Below are positions 13,001 through 25,000 of a DNA stretch of 37,377 nt, piece after piece. The DNA comes from Phoronis australis (lineage: Eukaryota; Phoronida; Phoronidae), in contig NMRA01000635.1 of assembly GCA_002633005.1 (NCBI GenBank), positions 46,321 to 83,697 of the forward strand, in the 5' to 3' direction. Positions within the stretch are counted from its first letter, which is position 1. Each line of letters starts with the position of its first letter. The notes under the pieces are model-generated. The model worked only from the letters and a program-made list of their open reading frames with translations, did no database searches and was not told where the DNA came from. The position numbers and the translations under genes are program-made.

Positions 13001-16000
13001 GTCCCGACTTTGCTGGTGGATCGTTAAGTTTTACAGGCTATCAATTTGAACAGGAATACAGTGATGAAGGAATACTAGAGAGGCGCCGTGAACAAGCTCA
13101 GACAACGGAAAGTATGGAGTTATTTGGTAAGTCGGCATTTGTCAGACACTGTCGACATTGTCTGCAGGCCACAGACACGGAGATGTTTCACGGCGTCATA
13201 CTTGCTATTTACAGCATACATTTCATTCTTCACTACCATGAGCCACTTCCTCAGCATTTCGGACTCTCGAGGAAGTGAAAAAAAAACGATATACCCGCTT
13301 TCCTCGCAGCTGCTTAGTTCGGACAAGCGGGAACGATGCACCACAACATAGCAGCATTCACTCTGCATATGAACCACTGACGTCGCTAGCGTCGTTTCTC
13401 ACCTTCCTCACAGGTTAACGCGACACCTCTTGGCAAGGTAAGGTCAACCGTATGCGAGGCGATGTGGATATAGACCGATTAAGACGACAAAAAAGACTAA
13501 TTTATTCGGGTGGCATTCTCCTTTAATACTGCTCAAAGGCAGGTAAGCTAAGTAACAAACATTTGAAATGTCATTATTTGCCAAGCGAGTAGAAAATGCT
13601 GCTATCATTTTTGTTTGTCTCAGGTGGTTTTTTTTTCTGAAAACAACTGCGAACAATTAAAAAATGCCACACCACCAACTAGATTTTTAAAAATAACAGA
13701 CCAGAACCAACCATGCTGTTTGGCCTAAACGTGTAATAGATAACAAGTAAGACAGATTTTGTCCCATTTCCCTTGGTTGTTATAGTGCTAACAAGTAAAA
13801 TACAAAGCAAGATCTGGCTTAAGCTTTATAAGATATCATTTAGAGCTATAGAGTATAGGGAAAGGTTATGCAAAAGGATGGTGATTATGTCCAGTTGCTC
13901 TGCTCAGTTAGGAAACTCTTAAATGGTCTAATTGGGCTAATAGGCGCACAAGCAACCCTAATCTATTGTGTGCGAACAGACATAGATAAATGCAGTGGTG
14001 CTGTCACTTACAGTCATCTCTGCTCAGCAGTCGACAATAAAAGAAAATGGAGGTGATTGACATAGAATTACATGTGTTTCTGGTTAGTGTTATCTGTACA
14101 TCATATAAAGATAGTATGATTACGGCCATATATGTATGTATTTATTCCATAGGCTACTAGCCTTTTGAAACCATAAACTCACAGTTCTTACATAAAACGC
14201 AAGAAATTTTTGATAATGATAACCAAAATGTAGAACAACATTTAAATGGGTTAACAAAATGACAGGGTAAGCCTAGCAGCCCAGGCTTACACAAGTCCAC
14301 CAACACATTACTCCAGGCTTACACAAGTCCAAATCCGTTACATGAGTGCACACAGTGTAACAGCTGTTAGCTTCACAGTATAACTAGGCAACTCATACTG
14401 GAGCTGGCTGCACAGTTTAACTAGGCAAGTCATATTGGAGCTGGACAACTTACAGTATTACAAGAGCAATGTAGAACGTTAAAATGTGCACACAAATGCA
14501 CTGAAAACAGGGTGCTTCTAGAATATTATTATTTATTAATTTTGTATTATAAAATGGCTATTAGATGGCACAAAAACGTCCAATCGAAGCGAAAATGGGA
14601 ACATGCCATTGCTTCTTTAGTAGAAAGCTATTAACAAAATTTCATAAAAATCTATTCAATGAACTTTAGAGAAACAAAGGAAAATAGAAAAAATGAAATT
14701 GCCACTAGGGGGCACAGCATTCTTTGGCTTCGCCTGAAAGACGTCGTCGTCTGCTGTTAGTTTCCCATAAAAAATACATTTACTATATTTAATAAAGATC
14801 CTGCAGGGGGTTTAGGAGATACAGCTAAGCTATGGGTGCAAAACAACACTACCACTAGGAGGCGCCACAGTAGTCAAAGCTGTCATCATCAACTGTCCTT
14901 TTCACACCGAGAAAGCCAATTTTCACAATCATCCTTTGAATGGTTTGGTTGACAGAGGAGTGGATGCCAAAAACACTCAAAAACAGCAAAAATGGCCACT
15001 AAGTGGTGCAAAATGCCTTGATTTCATCCAAAAATAGAAGGATAGCGTCATCTCACCAATAGATTCTCATATTTCAAATTTTATGAAAATCCGTTGATGA
15101 TCTTAAAAGATACAGAGACTAAAATTGCCGTGAGGGGGCACACCGGTAGTCAGATCCATCCGAAAGTGGTCATCGTCCGTTTTCAACATCACATAACTAT
15201 ATTTAAGAGATATGTCAGCCATGAGTGCAAAAAAACAAATTGCCACTAGGATGCGCCACTGTAGTCGAAGTCGTCGGAAAATCATCATGGGCCGTCCTCT
15301 TCATAGTAAGAACATGCCAATTTTCACAATCATACTTAAAGCAGTTTGGTTGATAGCGGGGTGTACACCAAAAAACAGACTCAAAAACAGTAAAAATGAC
15401 CACTAGGTGGTGCAAACTACGTCAAATCCATCCAAAAAAAGAGCATAGTGTCATCTCACTAAAAGATGCATATATGCCGTAATTTTATAAAAAACGTCAA
15501 GGACATTTCAAGAAACAGAAGATGAGGTAAACATAAAAAATTGAAATTGCCACTAGGGGGCACACCGATAGTCGGATCTGTCCGAAAGTTTGCTCATGCC
15601 GTCGCATCTATGAAAGAAGCACATTGTGCAAAATATCATGGACATACGTGAAAGGGTTTTGGAGGTAGAGCAGCAGACATCGTACCGACGCCGGAAGCCG
15701 GACAGACGGAGATGACGGCATAATAGATCCACATATAAATAAGTGGACACATGATTAAAGGGCGTGCGCTGTGACAAATAGTATTTCATTACACCTTCCA
15801 TCACATCTCTTGCCTCACCTCAAACTGTGAGTCCAGTGTACTCTTGCCTGTCTGTCGGTTCTTAGTCATTAATGCAGGTATGGTAGTAGACGCACTTCCA
15901 CACTCTATTGCTGTCTCACCACATCTAATTGCCTCTGCCACAGCATTATGCAGGAAGTGGTACTGACTCTGCAAAAGTCACATTTAAGGTGAACGTTACA

Positions 16001-19000
16001 CAGGACAATAGACTAACACCTAACAATGGGGGATACTTATGCTTGACCCACTTTCCGCAGGTGTTCACGGAGACACTCATGTGTAAGGTCTCCTGCAGGT
16101 GTTCACGGAGACACTCATGTGTAAGGTCTTCCGCAGGTGTTCACGGAGACACTCATGTGTAAGGTCTCCTGCAGGTGTTCACGGAGACACTCATGTGTAA
16201 GGTCTTCCGCAGGTGTTCTTCTCTGGCAAAAATTAACCATCTTCATTACGAACGCAAAATAACTAAATGTTTTTAACAATAGGAGTTAACTGTCAAGCCC
16301 ATTTCAAAACAAGGTTACAATTCACTTTTAGCAAATAACCCGCCCCAACACAAATTGGCAGACATTGTGTCAAACCTCCATATTTCTAACACTTTAAAGT
16401 GCATATCATACATCTGGTGACAATTGAAAGTTATGCAAAGGAACCATCAAGGCTGTTACCTGCGTTTGGACCATATTGACCCGTTGATTCCGTAAGAATT
16501 CTACACAGCCAAACACGTCAACCATATCATCAGCCCTGTGTTGTACCAGCAACAAGTCCAATGCAATGTATGTCCCCGTCCTACCAACTCCAGCACTGCA
16601 AGACAATAGAATAGGGACATAAAATGGAGACAAGTTCATTAATAAGTTACTTCTAAATATTAAGAGGTTCACTACATGGCACACTACAAAAGGTAAACGA
16701 GCTAGAGTGGGGACAGCAAAAGGATGTCTGACCAGTTCACAAACAGCATGGAAATTGGCACAGCAAGGTTTTATTGTGTCCAGTTGTAACCAATTTATCA
16801 GTCTCTTAGTTGACTAAAATTCTCTACAAAAACCAGTGGTGACGTTATTCTGAAATATATTTTAAAGCAGGAAAGAAATGAAAACCAAGACAAGTCATGC
16901 ATTTTCAGTACTCATCCAATATTTTGTGACTGTATCTCAAACAACACTATGGATATTAACAATGCGAATCTGAAGTTCATGAACTTTTCTGGCAATATCC
17001 TATCAAATCTGCACACTGAGGAGCAATATTCAATTAACCCCTCACAATAGGACACTAGCTGATGTTGCAGCACCGCTAATTAAAGAGTCATAAAATACAC
17101 CAGGTCATGATTCTTACACCCTGATGACACCCAAATTTACATATTATTTACAAAACCTCCATATCCTAACCTCATAAGAAAATTTAAAATTCCTGCCATA
17201 CGTAATTTTTTGCAAGCAATCTGATTACAGAGACTACAACGTTTGTTACAGACAAGTATTTTAACTGGCCGCCCTGAACAGGCACATAATTCGTGATATT
17301 GTTGGAGAATAGCAATTAAGGGATTATCAACGTGACTGCAGGCACCCCATGGTGGGCCACTGAATTCAATCATGGGTTCTTATTGTGTTCGCATTCAGGA
17401 AACCAATCCTTCCAAGCAATGGTGAATTTACACCTGTGACAGGTCGGTCATGTTTCACGGAACATAAGTGTGTCACAAAAAATAGCTACGTAAATACAAA
17501 CTAGCATAAGAATCCAAAATATGTGTATTATAAACATGATGTACAAAAGCTGTTACCAGGCTGGAAAAGAGCCTAAAGTGAAGCATTGTGGGTGTACAAC
17601 ACATTTTATCTATCTATTTTATCACCTCCAGACAAGTACATTGCTATGGTGATATTTTCATATTAGAGATCAGAAGTACTGCTGGCCATTTTACAACTTG
17701 TAATGAGTCTACTGTGTTTAGTTTTGACTGACACTCTTTTAAACATTCTATTGACAACATAGAGTCAAACGAACAGGTATTGCCAATGTATGATCTCGCA
17801 GTGGTTAAAAACCGTTTGACATGTACATCAAAACCAAATTTAATGTAAATATATGGCAAGAGATGAAAGAGATCTAATAGAAAAACTGTACTTAAGTTGC
17901 ACTTTTATTTCCCGTGTTATTGAAAACAAAGGTGTATTTTCTCTAAAACTTACCTGCAGTGCACAACAACTGGTCCTTCACTTGTGCCATCCTGCAAGTG
18001 CACTTTACGTCTGAAGTTGAGTAGAGACGTAGCTACCTTAGGAACACCATGATCTGGCCATACAGTGAAATGAAATTGCTTAACTTGTCTTAGCTCGTCA
18101 AATTTCTGCAAAATATATAAGAGCATTCTAAAAAAATTACCCATTTCTTTCCAAGTAAAACACATGTAGCAGACATTGCACATCAAACACACTGACTTCA
18201 GTACGGTTATTATCAACCTTCACCCATTTTTCACAAATGAAATTCTTACTCAATGTTTAAAATCATTCCAGACCCAGAAGGATGCCATGTTTTTGACAAG
18301 CTGAAGTGTTGACCAACTACTACCAGCTCTCTTAGCTGCAAAGAAGACCCCTCCCAAACCAACATAGGGGTACTAAACATAGAAGACCCCTTCCACACCT
18401 ACACTCTCTGGGAACTAGAATGAAGGAACACTACAAATTTGACTGGCCATACTGTGAACAATGCCCAGGTTCTAGCCAGAGAAGAGTAGGGGAGAGTGGG
18501 GTAAAACGGACCACCGAGTAAAACAGCCATTTCCTCAGTTTTCTAGCTTAACACGGCTGGCGCCAGGTGGCTACTACACCATTTTATTGCTCGACTGATA
18601 GGGGTCGTAACCACATATTGGCGCGAATCTAGCAGAACTGCAGATGACATAAGTTGTGGCATGAAATATTTGATGCCCCTCGAAGTTAGGTGAGTACCTC
18701 CCTTTCGTAACATATTTAGAAAATGTAATGTACGAAATAAACTTGATTGTGTGATTAAGCTTAACAGTAATGCCTTGTGAATGAGACAACGACAACAAAA
18801 ATTAGTTTTCTTGGTGCATGCTTGATTGTGGTGACATCATTAACAGGTAAGACGGACAGCTGGGTAGTGGGATAAGACGGACAGCTGGGTAGTGGGATAA
18901 GACGGACAGGGTGACCATTTTACACCATACATATTTAATAGATAGCAGAAATAATTTTTAATGTTTTGTTTTGTTTTTAGATAATGCCGCGGAAATATAT

Positions 19001-22000
19001 AAGAACGTCTACAAGAAATGTGTGGGTGAGTGAGGACATGGAGAAGGCAATAGCTGCAACGAGAAGGGGAGAGATGGGCTGTAAAACTGCTGTAAGGCAG
19101 TTTGAAGTACGTACCGAGAACTACTCTGAAGTGTAGATTCAAAGACCAGAATGTTCGGGCGAAGGGATCCTCCAAAGTTCTTGGTCTTTTTACAGTAAGT
19201 AATAAAATAAATTACATTGAAAAATTGTTTTAATAGATTAACATTTATGTCAACTATGAGACAAATTAAACATTTGATAAAGCGAGAATTGCAGTTTAAA
19301 TAGGCTGACTGTCTTGGTATGTGGTTCGAGTTTTTCATGTGAGGTGATGGTTTTTCAACCCCATTGGGATATTGCAGTTCCGTTGTAAGAGGTGATATAT
19401 CACTATACAACTACATTTCGCGCAAGATATAGAGCGTAGAACAGAATATTGTATAGCACAATTTTATAATTATTTGTATTACAGACCACCTTTACACCAG
19501 AGATGGAGCATGAATTGGAGCAGCATGTATTGAGGCTTGAAGAAACAATGTTTGGCATTGGCATTAAGGACATCTGACTTCTTGCTTATCAGCTGGCAGA
19601 GAAAAATGGAATACCACATCGATTCAGTAAGAACATGGCTGGAAAGGACTGGGTTTATGGGTTTTTATCTCGGCATACTGAGCTTGCCATCCATCCACCA
19701 GAGGCAACGTCAGCTTTAAAAGCACGTGGGTTCAACAAGGTTATCGTCTCTAAGTTTTTTGATGTCCTTGAAAAACTAATGGATGACTTCAACTTTGCAC
19801 CTGACCGTGTTTACAACGTGGATGAGACGCGACTCTCCACCGTACAATCCAGGCCTTTGCAAATTATAGCGCTTAAAGGAAAGAAACAAGTCGGAAGCAT
19901 CACATCAGCGGAACGCGGTCAACTTGTGACAGTTGAAATCTGCATGAGTGCCACGGGCACATTTGTGCCTCCCATGTTTGTTTTTCAGCGCCAGCGAATG
20001 AAAACGGAGCTGATGAATGGAACACCACACGGGTCCATCTACACTTGTCACAAAAATGGTTGGATACAAACTGAAAGCTTTTTCTAGTGGTTCCAACACT
20101 TTGTAACAGTTGGAGTAACGAAAGAAAACCCAGTACTGTTATGGGCTACTCGTCACACACGACCAACATAGATCTCATTATTTAATTACGCAAGAGACCA
20201 TGGTGTGCATATGCTGTGCCTTCCTGCTCACTGCACGCATCGATTGCAGCCGCTCGATGTATCATTCAGTGAAACCGCTATCCACTTATTACAACCAGGC
20301 GATAGAAGTTTGGATGCGAAACAATCCGGGGAGAACAGTAACAACGTTTCAAGTTGCCAAACTGTTCAACGAGGCATTACCTGAAGTCCACGATAGGTCT
20401 TATTGGTGCAAATGGTTTCAGGAAAACAGGCATTTATCCAGTCAATCGCCATGTTTTCCAGGATCATGTTTTTGCACTTTCATTTGTCACTGACAATACT
20501 TGCCACCAAGAAGAGGTCATTGTTGTTGACCACCTTATGAGCAAGCACATGCTGATACCAGCTAGCCTCCAGTCATTGGAAAACGAGAGAGGTTTAAAGG
20601 AAACGGCCAATGATTCGTTTGACAATAAACTCCCAAGAACAAGCCATGAAACCACGTATGTGTCTCCAGCAAACATACTTGAGGTACCGCACACACAACC
20701 ATATCAAGGGAAGGGAAAGGGTAAGGCAAGCGCTCAAGCAGCTCAGCAACTCTTCTTACTAGCAACCCATACAAGAAAACGCTTGATGATGCTGTCGAAC
20801 TAAAACGAACTAAAAGAAGACTGAAGAAATGGAAGAGCGGAAGAGAAACCGTGAAAAAAGAAAAGGAATGACTGGTTCGAAGAAAAAAGACTTTAAGCAT
20901 CAGCGCGCAAAGCACCAAAAAAGTCAGAAGAGAAGAAAGCAGCTGGCGACATCAATGATGATGAAAGCAATGACCAGGCCTGCATCTTATGCGAAGAAAC
21001 ATGCGATGATGATGGCTGGATCAAGTGCTCAAGTTGTGAAAAATGGGCTCTATGACCAATGTGCCGGGGTAGACAGCGAAGACGAAGATTACCTCTATGA
21101 CCTCTGCCTCAAGCGACTGTTCGTGGTGGAAAATTTATTGTTAGTTGCTACATTAACGGTGAAGGCAACTTTTTCTCATGTCACTTTTAGCAAAAATAAG
21201 GTTCGTTGATTATCCCAGACACATTTTTCACTTAATTACAGCTTTTCGTAACTTGATTAATTTCTCGTCCTCTACTCCGGAAGTGATGTTTTGGGAGGCA
21301 AGAGTTTCGCACCAATTTCTTTTCATTATAGACTGACTGTGAGAGCTGTCGAGTCAGTCATTGTTCTACCTCGTTTGTGATAAGTTCGGTCGTCGTTTGC
21401 TTTTGTTTACAAGTCAGTCAACTGGCATGCCACGCTGTTGCTGCGTGCAGGGATGTACTCATTATCGTCTCACACGCGCTTTGGGTACCTTGCGTCGCTT
21501 TCCAAAGGATGACATACTTCGTCGTACTTGGCTAGCTCGTTCATGTGAAGAATGCAGCGCTACCCGTCCACGCAACGTACAAAGCAATGGAGGGTTACCG
21601 AGTGTGTGGCAAGCATTTTCTGCTGTCAGATTATGACAGATATGTAGGTCCCTGCAAAACAATACCTGAAGAAGGGTACCATACCGTCGCTGTTGCTTCC
21701 CGGCAGTGCTCCGTTGCCAACCCCGAGAAGTGCGTTTTTGAAGCAAGAAGCCTCGTGAGCTGTGGCCACTATATACACTGACTGGAGGCACTTCATCTAC
21801 TGTCACCCATGCCTCCGAACATACCCCATTGCGTGCAATTCCGGGAACTAGCAGTGAATCGCCCTGAGGTGTTGTCTCTAGCCCAGAGCCTGTAAGCAGC
21901 CCTGCAGCAATGTTGAGTAGTGGAAGTGAATACAGGCCCAGTTGGACACCCAATGAAGAGGACAGTTCGTCATCCAATGAACATATCGGTGAGCCTAAGT

Positions 22001-25000
22001 TTGATATTAAGTTTATTGTGGACTTGTATTGGAGATATCTGGAAGGTGCCAGGTGTGTTGCGAGGGAGTCATGCGGCGGGATGTAAGCAGGTTGGTGCTC
22101 AGATCACCCTCCAATGGGAGTGTGTCGCGGGACACTCGGGCAAGTGGGACAGTTCTTCCTCTGTACGTGAGACGACAATGAGTACAGCCCAGTACGCAGC
22201 AACCGCGTGGCAAGTTGACTGACTCGTAAGCAAAAGCAAACGACGACCGAACTTATCACAAATGAGGTAGAACAATGACTGACCCGACTGCTCTCACAGT
22301 CAAACTATATGAAAAGAAATTGGCGCGAAATTCTTGCCTCCCAAAACGTCAAGACGAGTAATTAATTAAATTACGGAAAGCAGTAAATAAGACAGTGAAA
22401 AATGTGTTTGGGATAATCAACGCATCTTATTTTTGCTAAAACTGACATGAAAAAAGGTTGCCTTCGCCTTAAAATGTAAACTGCCAGTTTCGTCATGTTA
22501 AGTTTTTAAAAGCTAAAAACGGATATAGTACAATGTATGATTTAAAAATAAAGAAGAAAAAGACTTTTGTTATGAAATTTCGTTGCATAAATCGATGATT
22601 ACATTTAATCTGTGTTCGTCGTAGTAGCAGGGCCGTTTTACCCAACTGCAGTGACCGTCTTAACCGCAAGGTAGGGTAAAACTGCCCAGCACCCCATAAA
22701 AAGTTCAATCTGTCTTGGGCCAAGACGGTGCAATTTTAATTCTACTAATTATGTTTTTTATAAACTAAAAGGTAAGCTCTTCGAACATGATTAATTCGTT
22801 GTACATACATTGTATACTTTTTGGGTAATGGATCTTTAAAGTTAAGGGTGCTGTTTTACCCCAATCTCCCCTACTAATATTCTCAGCAAGTTAAGGAGGT
22901 TGGCTACATCAAGATCAGACATCCCAGCATGCAATAAGGACCATGAACTGCAGCTCCCCTTGTATATGACCTAATTCTAGATCTGGGTCACCGAGATGTG
23001 TGAAATCCATCCAACTCGCTTAGTGAAGGTGGAAATGTTCGTATCCTCCACAACAAATGTTCATAACAAATGAATTTTACCTGCTCAACATGATCTGGAT
23101 AAATGAAAAACCTATTCTATCACAACAGACTACTTCACTGTTAAGAGATTATACTGAAACTCATTTCAAAACAGAAATTGACTTGACATTGTTATTGTCA
23201 TTCAAAAAACAATGCGCTAGCAGTAAATAAAGTGCCAAGGGAGATAATAACTGATCATGGAGTTAATTTCTGCTGTCTTGAAAATGTCAAGCAAAAATAA
23301 CTTACAGTGAAAGACAAGGTCCTGATCGTGTACTCAGGTAACACATCTTCCTGTATGAGAGTCACACTAATGTCGCCATGAGTTTTCGACGTCCCCAAAT
23401 TTGGCCAGTACTTTTCACATTTGCGCTGTAGGTTAAATACACATAAGTCTTTTACTATAGGTGAGCTTGTCAAAACAATTCAGGGCTTGCAACATAAGTG
23501 GCCACTTGAGACCTCCTGTAGAAAAAATGGGGACCCAAGCGCATACTGAGATATTAAGCGAGTTGTAAGTAACCAAATCAATATTTTCATTCATTCAAAA
23601 ATTTACATCATATCACTTTAGAGTGCATTTACTTGTCACATGCAACCTAAACATAGAAAATCGTCTCGAAAAAAATCTCTTTACATCAACCATGTTTTCC
23701 TGTTGACAAGCAGATGACTTGTAATTCATATATGAAGCCCACTTGCAGTGGCAAAACTGATGGCACTATGTTCACACTCATTTAATATTTTGTGCCGTGG
23801 TTGAGTTGTCAAGTTTATAAGGCCAGCTGAATTTCACGTGGTAAGTGGAAAAATGTCACTTCAAATAATTTTGCTTTAATAAAACTGCATGAATACATAC
23901 AGGGGATATTATTTTATTTAAATCACTGGATAGCAGGGCTTAAGCAGTAGTGAAAATTGTACCCAATCGATGTAAAACACACTGAATATGACAAATATTG
24001 GACAAACCTTTCCACTCTCCACCAGATTAGTCAACATCACAATTCTGTTGGTTCTTGTCTCCCAAACCATACGCATAAAGTCATCCACAGTATAAGAATT
24101 GGGGCCTAGAAACAGCAAAAACCAACCCTTGTCACATTTCATCAAACACATATTAAATTATCAATCAACTGAAGGCAGTAAAATTAAGAGTAAAAAGCTC
24201 ACCACTAATTAGGATTCTAAATGTGGTCAACATGTAATACGAGTAAAAATAAACAATAAACGCTAAGTAATATTTCAAGGGAAGGGAACAGTCAAAACTG
24301 TACTTTCTGTACACACTGAAAGGTTTGCTTTGTTCATTGGGTAAACTATGATCAAAATCTTGGTAATCCTGTAATGACAGCTGTGAAAACCAGGTAAAAT
24401 GTAACAATACAAGTCTAACATCTCTGTTGCAACAATTGATACAAATTTTACTTTCTGCATTTCAAAGTACTGTGTATTAACAAACTTGAAAAAATATTTG
24501 ACCAGTATGGATATGATGGCAAAGTTTAATAAATAAAATACCTTGAGAAGCGATATAGCTCTCGACATTGCTAAAATCCTGCAAAGATTCAAAGACAGCC
24601 AGTTAACATAAAGTGAAACACTGACAACATAACTAAGAGAACAGCATTCCAACACAATTCGAAAAGGTAGATTTACCTATTTACTGTAGTAATGACAAAA
24701 CCTCCAGGGGGGGGGGAAGTAAGATATGAACATTCTAGGAATCTGTGGCACCCTATTTACAAATTTAAAGCAATTGTCAACAGACAGGACACACTTTTCA
24801 CCTTTTAAACATGGGCGGCGCAGCACTGAAAAAAGTGGGGGCTAAAGCCCCCTTAGACCCCCTTGTGGTGTACCGCCTACAGACCATGTGCGGCGTAGCT
24901 GAAATAAGTGGGACTATAGCCCCCCCCCCAGCCCCCTATGGTGCGCCGCCCGTGTTAAAGGGCTTCAAAACAGAACTTGAAATGGTGAAACATTAAATTT

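Larger units (their letters stand above)
9914..15818. other. Long RPTP intron (5.9 kb)
   Basis: Largest gene-free stretch between D1 and D2. It contains two plus-strand exon-like segments (10374-10548, 12982-13126), a GC-rich fold-back (11039-11104), a GC-rich direct repeat (12315-12402) and the modular CTCF-like-core repeat (14560-15760). Elsewhere I see nothing. Confidence 0.7.
18487..22873 (+). mobile_element. Pogo/Tigger-like DNA transposon (dead, with a nested insertion)
   Basis: The left end reads TA-GGGGAGAGTGGGGTAAAAC and the right end, reverse-complemented, TA-GGGGAGATTGGGGTAAAAC, so matching TIRs are bordered by the TA target duplication typical of the Tc1/mariner-pogo group. It encodes a decayed transposase with a psq-type DNA-binding domain, a CENP-B-like region, DDE-type motifs and a C-terminal zinc-finger-like segment. 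Without the 1.3 kb element inserted in it the length is about 3.07 kb. It lies in an RPTP intron and does not disturb splice sites. Confidence 0.93.

Noticed and set aside
13120-13377. Overlapping open frames on both strands near 13088-13377
   Set aside because: No motif recognised; phase and content do not fit the RPTP, and the expected D1 C-terminal exon was found at 15819-15968 instead.
16065-16162. Cys-rich peptide encoded across the 38-bp array
   Set aside because: The frame is a product of the tandem repeat and runs against the gene's strand.
19009-19410. 133-codon minus-strand open frame
   Set aside because: Shadow of the transposase first exon and intron; no recognisable motif.
19537-19719. 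Open frame inside the pogo-like element
   Set aside because: It is out of frame with the recognised transposase sequence that runs through the same bases.
21462-21977. 171-codon minus-strand open frame over the THAP element
   Set aside because: Antisense shadow of the THAP sequence; the plus strand carries the recognisable Cys and His pattern.
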